The notes under the pieces: model-generated
Seen by the model: only the letters and a program-made list of their open reading frames with translations
Database searches by the model: none
Told to the model about the DNA's origin: nothing
Position numbers and translations under genes: made by a program
Assembly: GCF_000972385.1 (NCBI RefSeq)
Contig: NZ_JXTE01000064.1
Span: 1 to 53,378, forward strand
Origin: Streptomyces sp. WM6386
Lineage (GTDB): Bacteria > Actinomycetota > Actinomycetes > Streptomycetales > Streptomycetaceae
Length of the DNA: 53,378 bases
Reading direction: 5' to 3'
Shown here: positions 7,944-15,480 of the stretch, one piece after another
Layout: each line of letters opens with the position of its first letter
Position numbering within the stretch: the stretch's first letter is position 1

Positions 7944-9185
7944 CTAGCTCGCATCCTCGCCGTCGATGCCCAGGCCGGGCAGGAGGCCCGGGAGGAGGGG
8001 CGGGAGCGTGACGTCCGGTTGGGACGGGGTGCTCGTGGACGGGGAGGCCGTGCTGGTGCTGTCCTGGGTCGGGTCGAGCAGGCCGCCGGTGTTGCCGCCG
8101 AGGAGCCCGTCGCTCTCGTCCTCGGACGTGGACGAATTGCTGGGGCTCTTGCTGCCGCTCGAGCCGCTGTTGTCCGAGGTGCCGTTGCCACTGCTTGGCG
8201 CGGCCGAGCGGCCGGAGCCGGACGTGCCGGTGGACGCCGAGCCGGAACCGCCCTGCCGCTGACCCGGGCCGCCGTCCTGGGCCGGAGGCTGGGGCAGCAG
8301 GGACTGCAGTGGGGCCACCTCTTCGTCTATGGCCTCGAACACCGACGACACCTGCTGACTGACATCGCCGAGCTGGACCGGCAGCCGGTCGCGCAGCGCC
8401 CCCCAGACCTCGCGGTGCGAGCGGGAGAAGGTGTCGAGGGCCTGGATGGGGCCCAGGGAGCCCGGGTCGCGCTCATACGCCTCATGGAGCAGCCGGTGGC
8501 CCTCGGAGGCGTCGTGCTGCATGCCGGACAGGGCGCGACGGATCTCGCCGACGGACTCGTGGTCGAGGTGGCCGCCGCGGTCGCGGTCCATCAGTCGACG
8601 GGCCTCGTTGAGACGCGTGGAGGCCTGGTCGAGATAGCCCTGGCCGCGCTCGTCGTCCCCGTCGGACAGATAGTTGAGCTTGAAGTCCTCGATGCCGCGC
8701 TTCAGGCCGTACAGCGAGTCGCCCGGGAGGGCGTCCGAGCTGGCGGCGGCGACTCCGCCGAAGGCACCCGCGGCGACCCCGACGCTGAGTCCGCCGGCCG
8801 CGAGGCCCTTGGTCAGTCGGGACCGCGGTCGCAGTTTGCCCAGCGGGGATGCTCGGTGCGAACCCCGCGCCCGATGGGAGCGCTGTTCGGGCACCGAAGG
8901 ATCCGCTGCCTCGCCTCCGACGGCGCCTTCCTGGAGCATGGCCTCGAACGCGGCCACCAGCTGGGCCCGCTGGACGACCTTGACCGCGGGGTCCAGCTTC
9001 GGCCTGGGCAGCTCGTCGAGACATTCCGTAAGGGCCAGCATGCGGCCCTGCTCGGTCTGTTCCGCAGCTGCCGAGGCCGGCGCCGGTCCTTCGGACTGCT
9101 CGGCCGCCGGGCCCTGGTCGGACTGCTCCTCCAGGGCCTGGGCGAAGGCGTTCGCCCGCCGGTGTGCCGATACGTTCGCGATCAC
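7944..9185 (-). CDS. rsbN: Anti-sigma factor RsbN (antagonist of BldN)
   Basis: A 413-residue single-pass membrane protein encoded just downstream of bldN. In Streptomyces, RsbN binds and inactivates the ECF sigma factor BldN until aerial hyphae form. The N-terminal ~90 residues (MIANVSAHRRANAFAQALEE to EAMLQEG) are the cytoplasmic anti-sigma part. Basic residues and a hydrophobic segment at about 127-150 form the membrane span. A DUF5667 segment follows (LPGDSLYGLKRGIEDFKL onward), and the last ~130 residues are Ser/Gly/Thr-rich low complexity. The open frame starts at 9194, but the AGGAGG lies right on that codon; GTG 9185 has correct spacing and is preferred. A BldN-like promoter lies upstream at 9316-9344. 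Confidence 0.92.
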   Translation of the reverse strand: MIANVSAHRRANAFAQALEEQSDQGPAAEQSEGPAPASAAAEQTEQGRMLALTECLDELPRPKLDPAVKVVQRAQLVAAFEAMLQEGAVGGEAADPSVPEQRSHRARGSHRASPLGKLRPRSRLTKGLAAGGLSVGVAAGAFGGVAAASSDALPGDSLYGLKRGIEDFKLNYLSDGDDERGQGYLDQASTRLNEARRLMDRDRGGHLDHESVGEIRRALSGMQHDASEGHRLLHEAYERDPGSLGPIQALDTFSRSHREVWGALRDRLPVQLGDVSQQVSSVFEAIDEEVAPLQSLLPQPPAQDGGPGQRQGGSGSASTGTSGSGRSAAPSSGNGTSDNSGSSGSKSPSNSSTSEDESDGLLGGNTGGLLDPTQDSTSTASPSTSTPSQPDVTLPPLLPGLLPGLGIDGEDAS

Positions 9186-9315
9186 TGGCGGCACCTCCTC
9201 TCGTCATGACGGTCGACTCCCCAGGGGGTCCTGAGGGTTGCACGCCCTGACCTCTTCCACTCGATCGAGTGATCGAAGTCGGCCAGGGAGTGACCACAGG
9301 GAGCCTGCATCCCGC

Positions 9316-9344
9316 ACAACGAGCAACGCGGCACTTGGGTTACG
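9316..9344 (-). promoter_or_regulatory. Candidate sigma-BldN promoter of rsbN
   Basis: Read on the minus strand, CGTAAC (9344-9339), 17 bases, then CGTTGT (9321-9316). From memory, the BldN consensus is CGTAAC-N16-CGTTGA, and rsbN is known to be transcribed by BldN. The start of transcription would fall near 9309, leaving a leader of about 125 bases. Confidence 0.65.
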
Positions 9345-9418
9345 GACTGCGGATGATCGGATCGGGAAGTCAACGGACTTTCACTGAGAGCGAGTTGGGC
9401 GCTACGGGGCGTGTTCTC

Positions 9419-10192
9419 TCAGCGTGCGTCGTCGGGGAGGAGCCGGGCGAGGGTGCGCACGGCCCGGTACTGAAGGGTCTTGATGGCGCCCTCGTTCTTG
9501 CCCATCACCCGGGCGGTCTCGGCGACCGAGAGGCCCTGGAGGAAGCGGAGCGTCACACACTCCTGCTGCTGTGGATTGAGGCGGCGTACGGCATCGAGGA
9601 GGGCGGCGTTGGAGAGGGACTCCAGGACGGAGTCCTCCGGGGACCGCTCGACCTCGTTGGCGTCGAGCATCTCGCCGGTCGTCACCTCGAGACGGAAGCG
9701 GCTCGACTTGAAGTGGTCGGCGACGAGGTTGCGGGCGATGGTCACCAGCCAGGCGCCGAAGTCGCGGCCCTGCCAGGTGAAGGTGCCGATCCTGCGCAGC
9801 GCGCGCAGGAACGTCTCGCTGGTGAGGTCCTCGGCGGTCGCCTTCCCTCCCACCCGGTAGTAGATGTACCGGTACACGGTGTCGCTGTACTGGTCGTAGA
9901 GGCGTCCGAAGGCGTCGGCCTCGCCGGCCTGGGCGCGCTCGACGAGATCCATCATGCGGGCGCTGTCGCTGTCCGCGGCCGGGCGGCGCGCGGTGGTGGT
10001 GCCGGTCGAACGCCCTCGTCTGCCGACGGCCGCGGAGCCGTCGGCGAGTGCGTAGCACGGGCCGATCGGCGCCGTGGCTACGGCGAGGGCGGGGACGGCG
10101 TACGCGGTGGGGACGAAGCCGCGCAACAGGTCTTGGACCGTTGCGCGCAGCGTAGCCAGGCCCGAGGCGTCAACCCCGACGTGTGGGTACAC
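9419..10192 (-). CDS. bldN: RNA polymerase ECF sigma factor BldN, with pro-sequence
   Basis: A 257-residue extracytoplasmic-function sigma factor required for aerial hyphae formation; it directs chaplin and rodlin gene transcription. Residues 1 to about 80 form an N-terminal extension (begins MYPHVGVDASGLATLRATVQDLLRG) that matches the pro-sequence removed by proteolysis in S. coelicolor. Region 2 follows from about residue 81 (MMDLVERAQAGEADAFGRLY) with YIYYRVGGKATAEDLTSETF. Region 4 has LNPQQQECVTLRFLQGLSVAETA and ends RTLARLLPDDAR. The GTG start at 10192 fits the known N-terminus. It is followed at 233 bases by its anti-sigma gene rsbN. A 305-base non-coding region upstream fits complex control. 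Confidence 0.96.
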   Translation of the reverse strand: MYPHVGVDASGLATLRATVQDLLRGFVPTAYAVPALAVATAPIGPCYALADGSAAVGRRGRSTGTTTARRPAADSDSARMMDLVERAQAGEADAFGRLYDQYSDTVYRYIYYRVGGKATAEDLTSETFLRALRRIGTFTWQGRDFGAWLVTIARNLVADHFKSSRFRLEVTTGEMLDANEVERSPEDSVLESLSNAALLDAVRRLNPQQQECVTLRFLQGLSVAETARVMGKNEGAIKTLQYRAVRTLARLLPDDAR

Positions 10193-10497
10193 GGGACTCC
10201 CAGAGGCAGAGCTTCCATCACGTGCAGTGCGGGACCGTTCACCCGTCGTGGCGACGGAGGGGTACCGGTTTGCGTCTGAGGAGAATAACGCTTCGTGCAG
10301 GCACTGCTACACCCAGTTGCTCAAATCATCGATTACGTCGCTTCTGTAACCGAATGAAGCCCGTTCAAGTGCCGCAGAGTGACCGGTTGTTGATCAGATG
10401 AGATCGAGTTCCGGTCATGGTCGGGGCGTGTTGTGGCCGTGTGCCGACAAGAGGACTGGATGAAGGGGGGTGGGGGTATCGGTTGTCATTCGGTGGG
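10193..10497. other. Non-coding region upstream of bldN
   Basis: This 305-base gap precedes bldN on the minus strand, so it should hold its promoter. I see an inverted repeat TTAC-N9-GTAA (10333-10349) and an AGTGAC half-site (10378-10383) that would suit the BldD consensus as I remember it (AGTGA-n-TCACC), but the other half is poor. No coding sequence is seen. Confidence 0.4.
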
Positions 10498-11424
10498 TCA
10501 GCGGCGGCGGCGGTGCAGGGCGATCGCCGCTGCTGTGCCGCCCGCAACCGCTCCTACGCCCGCTGCTGCCGGGATGCCCACCTTTGCCGCCTTGCGGCCC
10601 GTTCGGTAGTCCCTGAGGCGCCAGTCCAGATTCCTCGCGTGCCTGCGGAGCTTGGTGTCCGGGTTGATCGCGTAGGGGTGGCCCACCAGGGAGAGCATGG
10701 GGATGTCGTTGTGGCTGTCGCTGTAGGCGGCGCAGCGGTTGAGGTCCAGGCCCTCCGCCGATGCCAGCGCCCGGACCGCCTCCGCCTTCGCGGGGCCGTG
10801 CAGGGGTTCGCCCACGAGCTTGCCCGTGTAGACGCCGTCGACGGACTCCGCGACCGTGCCCAGGGCGCCGGTCAGGCCGAGGCGGCGGGCGATCACCCCG
10901 GCGATCTCCACGGGGGCCGCTGTGACGAGCCACACCTTCTGGCCCGCGTCCAGGTGGGCCTGGGCGAGGGCGCGGGTGCCGGGCCAGATGCGTTCGGCCA
11001 TGTACTCGTCGTAGATCTCCTCGCCGATGGACATCAGCTCGGAGACGCGGTGGCCCTGCACGATCGACAGGGCCGAGTCGCGGGCCTCCTGCATGTGTTC
11101 GGGGTCCTCGATGCCCGCCAGCCTGAACCACGCCTGCTGCCAGGCGAACTTGGCGAGGTCGCGGGTCTCGAAGAACTTCCGCTTGTACAGGCCCCGGCCG
11201 AAGTGGAACAGCGACGCGCCCTGCATGACGGTGTTGTCGAGGTCGAAGAAGGCGGCTGCCTTGTCGTCACCGAGTACCGGGAACGCCGGTTCCTCACCTG
11301 GGGCGGAGGTCTCCTCGACCTCCTGTGACGACTTGCGCGCGGCCTCCGCCGAGGCCTCGCCTGCCAACACGCTCCGCGCCGTGGCGGAACGCCTACGGGG
11401 AGTGAGCCATCCGAGAGCGGCCAT
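10498..11424 (-). CDS. HAD-IB family hydrolase (phosphoserine phosphatase-like)
   Basis: A 308-residue HAD superfamily subclass IB enzyme. After an Ala/Arg/Glu-rich N-terminus of about 55 residues comes motif I AAFFDLDNTVMQGAS, a four-helix cap, motif II KVWLVTAAPVEIAG, the motif III lysine in LHGPAKAEAV and motif IV YSDSHNDIPML. Family members dephosphorylate phosphoserine or small organic phosphates, or act as CicA-like phosphatases. The C-terminus has a hydrophobic Gly/Ala segment (IPAAAGVGAVAGGTAAAIAL) ending in HRRRR, which could be a membrane anchor. The last base lies 127 bases before the glutaredoxin-like gene, on the opposite strand, giving a divergent promoter region. Substrate unknown. 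Confidence 0.88.
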   Translation of the reverse strand: MAALGWLTPRRRSATARSVLAGEASAEAARKSSQEVEETSAPGEEPAFPVLGDDKAAAFFDLDNTVMQGASLFHFGRGLYKRKFFETRDLAKFAWQQAWFRLAGIEDPEHMQEARDSALSIVQGHRVSELMSIGEEIYDEYMAERIWPGTRALAQAHLDAGQKVWLVTAAPVEIAGVIARRLGLTGALGTVAESVDGVYTGKLVGEPLHGPAKAEAVRALASAEGLDLNRCAAYSDSHNDIPMLSLVGHPYAINPDTKLRRHARNLDWRLRDYRTGRKAAKVGIPAAAGVGAVAGGTAAAIALHRRRR

Positions 11425-11550
11425 GACGTGAGCATAGCCAGTCTGTTCGGTGCTTCCGGAGCCGAGAGGTTCGAAGGGTGTGAACTCTCCGCGACCGGGC
11501 CGTTAAACAAGGGATCCCGGCCCGGCGCCGGTCGCGCGAGAATGGCCTGC

Positions 11551-11829
11551 ATGAGTCCCATCTTCCGCCGCAAGCCGGCCAAGGCTCCCGAGGACCGGCT
11601 CGTCACCCTCATCCGTAAGCCGGGGTGTCATCTGTGTGATGACGCACAGATCGTCATCGAGCGGGTGTGCGGGGATCTCGGGGTTCCCTGGGAGCGGAAG
11701 GACATCTCCCAGGACCCCCAACTCCACGACCAGTACTGGGAACAGATCCCGGTCGTCCTGGTCGACGGGGACCAGCACACGTTCTGGCGCGTGGACGAGA
11801 AACGCTTGAGGACGGCACTGACCGAGTAG
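11551..11829 (+). CDS. Glutaredoxin family (DUF836-type) thiol-disulfide protein
   Basis: A 92-residue thioredoxin-fold protein. The redox motif is CHLC (Cys26 and Cys29 in KPGCHLCDDA), followed by the cis-Pro region QIPVVLVDG. Such glutaredoxin-like proteins reduce mixed disulfides or serve as partners of thiol systems. The frame is open from 11428, but ATG 11551 gives the typical length and start. It is on the same strand as rex, 236 bases upstream. Its presence next to the NADH/NAD+ sensor Rex is conserved in Streptomyces and fits a redox theme, though no functional link is shown. Confidence 0.88.
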   Translation: MSPIFRRKPAKAPEDRLVTLIRKPGCHLCDDAQIVIERVCGDLGVPWERKDISQDPQLHDQYWEQIPVVLVDGDQHTFWRVDEKRLRTALTE

Positions 11830-11971
11830 TCCAACTCGCTCGACCGGTCGCTTAGGATCGATGGCGACTTGGTCCTGGGGGGCGGGATTGTTGAGGAGAG
11901 TGTGCGGTTTTGCCCCCGAGAGAGACGCGCGTGACCCCGGTCACGTTGGCCGGGCAAATCGGACACCATCT

Positions 11972-12000
11972 TTGTGCACGCGTTCACAAAGACATAGCCT
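11972..12000 (+). promoter_or_regulatory. Candidate promoter of the rex-hemACD operon
   Basis: A TTGTGC element (11972-11977) and TAGCCT (11995-12000) are 17 bases apart, giving a plausible -35/-10 pair. The Rex operator lies over the -35 and the spacer, so Rex binding would block RNA polymerase. Confidence 0.55.
11973..11988. promoter_or_regulatory. Rex operator (ROP)
   Basis: The 16-base near-palindrome TGTGCACGCGTTCACA matches the Rex operator consensus TGTGAAC-N3-TTCACA with one change in the left arm. It lies 78 bases upstream of the rex start, as expected for the known autoregulated rex-hemACD operon. Rex leaves the site when the NADH/NAD+ ratio rises under oxygen limitation. Confidence 0.9.
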
Positions 12001-12065
12001 GCTTTCGACGGGGCGGTCTGGGTACGTGTGACCGCCTGCAGCCCCGCTCTACCCGCAGGAGCACC

Positions 12066-12830
12066 GTGGCAACTGGCCGAACTCACCGACCGGCGACCCG
12101 TAGCCGAGGGATTCCCGAGGCCACCGTCGCCCGGCTTCCGCTGTACCTCCGCGCGCTGACCGGACTGTCGGAGCGCTCGGTCCCCACGGTCTCCTCCGAG
12201 GAGCTCGCGGCCGCGGCGGGCGTCAACTCCGCGAAACTGCGCAAGGACTTCTCCTACCTCGGGTCCTACGGGACGCGTGGTGTGGGCTACGACGTCGAGT
12301 ATCTCGTCTACCAGATCTCCCGCGAACTGGGTCTGACCCAGGACTGGCCGGTTGTGATCGTCGGTATCGGTAACCTCGGCGCCGCTCTCGCCAACTACGG
12401 CGGCTTCGCCTCCCGCGGCTTCCGGGTCGCGGCCCTCATCGACGCCGATCCGGGTATGGCCGGAAAGCCGGTGGCCGGTATTCCGGTCCAGCACAGCGAT
12501 GACCTGGAAAAGATCATCGAGGACAACGGCGTCTCCATCGGCGTCATCGCCACCCCCGCCGGTGCCGCCCAGCCGGTCTGTGACCGGCTCGTGGCCGCCG
12601 GCGTCACCTCCATCCTGAACTTCGCGCCGACCGTGCTGACCGTCCCGGACGGCGTCGACGTGCGCAAGGTCGACCTCTCCATCGAGCTCCAGATCCTCGC
12701 CTTCCACGAGCAGCGCAAGGCCGGTGAGGAAGCCGCCGCAGCCGACGCTGCCGGTGCGGTCGCCGCCGGTCGTGGTGACTCCGCCGACAAAGGGCCCGAC
12801 GGGGACGTACCCGCCGTGATGCCGGCATGA
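12066..12830 (+). CDS. rex: Redox-sensing transcriptional repressor Rex
   Basis: A 254-residue dimeric repressor that senses the NADH/NAD+ ratio. The N-terminal winged helix covers about residues 15-85 (IPEATVARLPLYLRAL, then VSSEELAAAAGVNSAKLRKDFSYLG, where the LRKD helix reads DNA). A Rossmann domain follows with VVIVGIGNLGAAL as dinucleotide loop and ends in ELQILAFHEQRK; the last 35 residues are an acidic/Ala-rich tail. GTG 12066 after GCAGGAGCACC gives the family start; the frame is open to 11910 but that region holds the Rex operator. The stop overlaps the hemA start by four bases, linking heme synthesis to respiration. Confidence 0.97.
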   Translation: MATGRTHRPATRSRGIPEATVARLPLYLRALTGLSERSVPTVSSEELAAAAGVNSAKLRKDFSYLGSYGTRGVGYDVEYLVYQISRELGLTQDWPVVIVGIGNLGAALANYGGFASRGFRVAALIDADPGMAGKPVAGIPVQHSDDLEKIIEDNGVSIGVIATPAGAAQPVCDRLVAAGVTSILNFAPTVLTVPDGVDVRKVDLSIELQILAFHEQRKAGEEAAAADAAGAVAAGRGDSADKGPDGDVPAVMPA

Positions 12831-14524
12831 GTCTCCTCGTCGTGGGGCTGAGCCACCGCAGCGCTCCGGTCAGCGTGCTGGAGCGGGCGGCGCTGAGCGC
12901 TGACGCCCAGGTCAAGCTGTTGCAGGACGCGGTCGCCGCGGAGCCGGCCGCCGAGGCGGCGGTGCTGGCCACGTGCAACCGGATCGAGCTGTACGCCGAC
13001 GTCGACAAGTTCCACGCCGGTGTCGCCGAGCTGTCCACGCTGCTCGCCCAGCACAGCGGGGTGGGGCTCGAGGAGCTCACGCCCTATCTGTACGTGCACT
13101 ACGAGGACCGGGCCGTCCATCACCTGTTCTCGGTGGCCTGCGGGCTCGATTCCATGGTCGTCGGGGAGGGGCAGATCCTCGGACAGATCAAGGACTCCCT
13201 TGCCAAGGCGCAGGATCTGCACACCGCCGGGCGGCTGTTGAACGATCTGTTCCAGCAGGCTCTGCGGGTCGGTAAGCGGGCGCACTCCGAGACCGGGATC
13301 GATCGGGCCGGGCAGTCGCTGGTCACGTTCGGGCTGGAGCAGCTGGCTTCCGGTACGGCCGTGGACGCGTGGGCCTCGGGCAAGAAGGCGCTCGTCATCG
13401 GTGCCGGGTCCATGTCCTCGCTCGCCGCGGCGACGCTCGCGCGGGTCGGGGTCGGCGAGATCGTGATCGCCAACCGGACCTCGGACCGGGCCGAGCGGCT
13501 TGCCGAGATCTTGAACGACGCCGATGACCTGGACGTGGTGGCCCGCGCGGTACCGATGGATGCGGTGCCGGGCGAGCTGACACGTGCCGATGTCGTGGTG
13601 TCCTGTACGGGGGCGACCGGGCTGGTGCTCACGGCATCGGAGGTCGCCGAGGCCGTTGCCGCGGGCCCGGTGGCGGGTTCGCCCGCCGGCGCCGGCGAGG
13701 TGCCGCCCCGCTTCGGGTCGGGAGCCGCCCTGGGTGGCCCGAATGCCCGCGGCTCGGCTGACGAGGACTGTCCGCTCGACCTGAACTCCGTCCAGGCCAC
13801 CGCCGGGTTCTCCGTACTCGGGGAAGCCGCCGTCGCCGGGATGGCCACCACTGAACTCGAGCAGCACGCGGCCTGGGTCGACAACGGCATCGTCCGAGTC
13901 CCCAGCGCGGCCGACGAGGCCGACGCCATCGCCGCGCTCGCCGCCGCTGCCGCCGCCGTCGGGCGGATTCCTGAGCGTCGTAGGCCCGAGCCCGTGGCTC
14001 CGCAGCCCGCGCCCGGGGTCTTTCTGCTCGATCTGGCCATGCCGCGTGACATCGACGCCGCGGTGCACCGGATCCCCGGGGTGCGGCTCGTCGACATCGA
14101 GTCGCTCGCCGACGCGTCGGCCGACGCACCGATGGCGGCCGATGTGGACCTGGTGCGGCGGATCGTCGCCGACGAGGTCGCGGCGTTCGGCGCCGCGCTG
14201 CGCGCCGCGCACATCACGCCCACCGTGGTCGCGCTGCGCACCATGGCCGCCGATGTGGTCGCCGGGGAGATCGCCCGGCTCGAAGGGCGGCTGCCGGGGC
14301 TCGACGACAAGCACCGCAGTGAGATCACCCAGACCGTGAAGCGTGTGGTCGACAAGTTGCTTCACGCGCCGACCGTACGGGTCAAGCAGCTCGCGGCCGA
14401 GCCCGGCGGTGCCGGGTACGCGGACGCGCTGCGGACCCTGTTCGACCTCGACCAGGAGACGGTGGATGCCGTGTCCCGCGCCGAGGACAGCACCGAGAAC
14501 AGCAAGAACCGAGGGTCGGCATGA
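12827..14524 (+). CDS. hemA: Glutamyl-tRNA reductase
   Basis: A 565-residue enzyme that reduces glutamyl-tRNA(Glu) to glutamate-1-semialdehyde with NADPH, the first step of C5-pathway tetrapyrrole synthesis. The N-terminal catalytic domain has the active Cys50 in VLATCNRIELYAD and the signature VACGLDSMVVGEGQILGQIK. The NADPH domain shows ALVIGAGSMSSLAAATL and VSCTGAT, and the C-terminal dimer helix ends RTLFDLDQETVD. Between about residues 275 and 395 lies an Ala/Gly/Pro-rich insertion absent from most bacterial enzymes, after which FLLDLAMPRDID resumes the fold. ATG 12827 overlaps rex (ATGA) and the stop overlaps hemC (ATGA), so expression is coupled and under Rex control. Confidence 0.96.
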   Translation: MSLLVVGLSHRSAPVSVLERAALSADAQVKLLQDAVAAEPAAEAAVLATCNRIELYADVDKFHAGVAELSTLLAQHSGVGLEELTPYLYVHYEDRAVHHLFSVACGLDSMVVGEGQILGQIKDSLAKAQDLHTAGRLLNDLFQQALRVGKRAHSETGIDRAGQSLVTFGLEQLASGTAVDAWASGKKALVIGAGSMSSLAAATLARVGVGEIVIANRTSDRAERLAEILNDADDLDVVARAVPMDAVPGELTRADVVVSCTGATGLVLTASEVAEAVAAGPVAGSPAGAGEVPPRFGSGAALGGPNARGSADEDCPLDLNSVQATAGFSVLGEAAVAGMATTELEQHAAWVDNGIVRVPSAADEADAIAALAAAAAAVGRIPERRRPEPVAPQPAPGVFLLDLAMPRDIDAAVHRIPGVRLVDIESLADASADAPMAADVDLVRRIVADEVAAFGAALRAAHITPTVVALRTMAADVVAGEIARLEGRLPGLDDKHRSEITQTVKRVVDKLLHAPTVRVKQLAAEPGGAGYADALRTLFDLDQETVDAVSRAEDSTENSKNRGSA

Positions 14525-15480
14525 CTGAGAAGGCACTGAGGCTCGGGACAAGGCGAAGCAGACTCGCCATGGCCCAGTCCGGGCAGGTGGCGGACGCCGT
14601 GAGCCAGGTGACCGGACGGCCTGTGGAGCTCGTCGAGATCACCACGTACGGCGATGTGTCGCGGGAGCAGCTCGCGCAGATCGGCGGCACGGGCGTGTTC
14701 GTGACGGCGCTGCGGGAGGCCCTGCTCAAGGGGGAGGTCGACTTCGCGGTGCACTCGCTGAAGGACCTGCCCACCGGGCAGCCCGACGAGCTCGCGCTCG
14801 CCGCGATCCCCCTGCGCGAGGACCCGCGTGACGTCATCGTCGCCCGGGACGCGCTGAAGTTCACCGACCTGCCCCGCGGGGCGCGCATCGGCACCGGGTC
14901 GCCCCGGCGGATGGCCCAGCTCAACGCGTACGCACGCGCCCATGGGCTGGACATCGAGACCGTTGCGATCCGGGGGAACGTCGACACCCGGATCCGGTAC
15001 GTGCACGACGGTGAGCTGGATGCGGTGGTGCTGGCCGCGGCCGGGCTGCATCGCATCGGGCGCATCGACGAAGTGACTGACTTTCTTTCAGTCGACACGG
15101 TTTTGCCCGCTCCCGGCCAGGGAGCACTGGCGATCGAATGCACCGCGGACAACGCGGACCTGATCGCCGCGCTCGGCGAGCTCGACGACCCGTTCACGCG
15201 GGCCGCCGTGACTGCCGAGCGGTCACTGCTCGCCGCCCTGGAGGCCGGTTGCAGCGCACCTGTGGGCGCGCTGGCCGACCTGCTGGCCGACGGACAGATT
15301 GTCAAGGAAATGCGCCTGCGCGGCGTCGTCGGCACGACCGACGGCTCGCGGATGGTGCAGTTGTCCACCACCGGTCCCGTGCCCGAGACGTACGACCAAG
15401 CAATGGCGCTCGGCCGTGAACTCGCTGCCGAGATGCTTGCCCAGGGCGCGGCCGGTCTGATGGGGGAGCGAGCACAGTGA
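14521..15480 (+). CDS. hemC: Porphobilinogen deaminase (hydroxymethylbilane synthase)
   Basis: A 319-residue cytoplasmic enzyme that joins four porphobilinogens into hydroxymethylbilane. The N-terminus LRLGTRRSRLAMAQS is the family start. The catalytic Asp region is EVDFAVHSLKDLP, the substrate-binding arginines lie in IGTGSPRRMAQL and RGNVDTR, and the dipyrromethane cofactor is held by Cys244 in LEAGCSAPVGA. Length matches the family (about 310). The ATG overlaps the hemA stop by four bases, and its stop overlaps the hemD GTG by four bases, so it sits in the middle of the rex-hemACD operon. Confidence 0.97.
   Translation: MTEKALRLGTRRSRLAMAQSGQVADAVSQVTGRPVELVEITTYGDVSREQLAQIGGTGVFVTALREALLKGEVDFAVHSLKDLPTGQPDELALAAIPLREDPRDVIVARDALKFTDLPRGARIGTGSPRRMAQLNAYARAHGLDIETVAIRGNVDTRIRYVHDGELDAVVLAAAGLHRIGRIDEVTDFLSVDTVLPAPGQGALAIECTADNADLIAALGELDDPFTRAAVTAERSLLAALEAGCSAPVGALADLLADGQIVKEMRLRGVVGTTDGSRMVQLSTTGPVPETYDQAMALGRELAAEMLAQGAAGLMGERAQ

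Noticed and set aside
11910..12065. Longer N-terminus of Rex
   Set aside because: This stretch contains the Rex operator and promoter. The family start is at GTG 12066.
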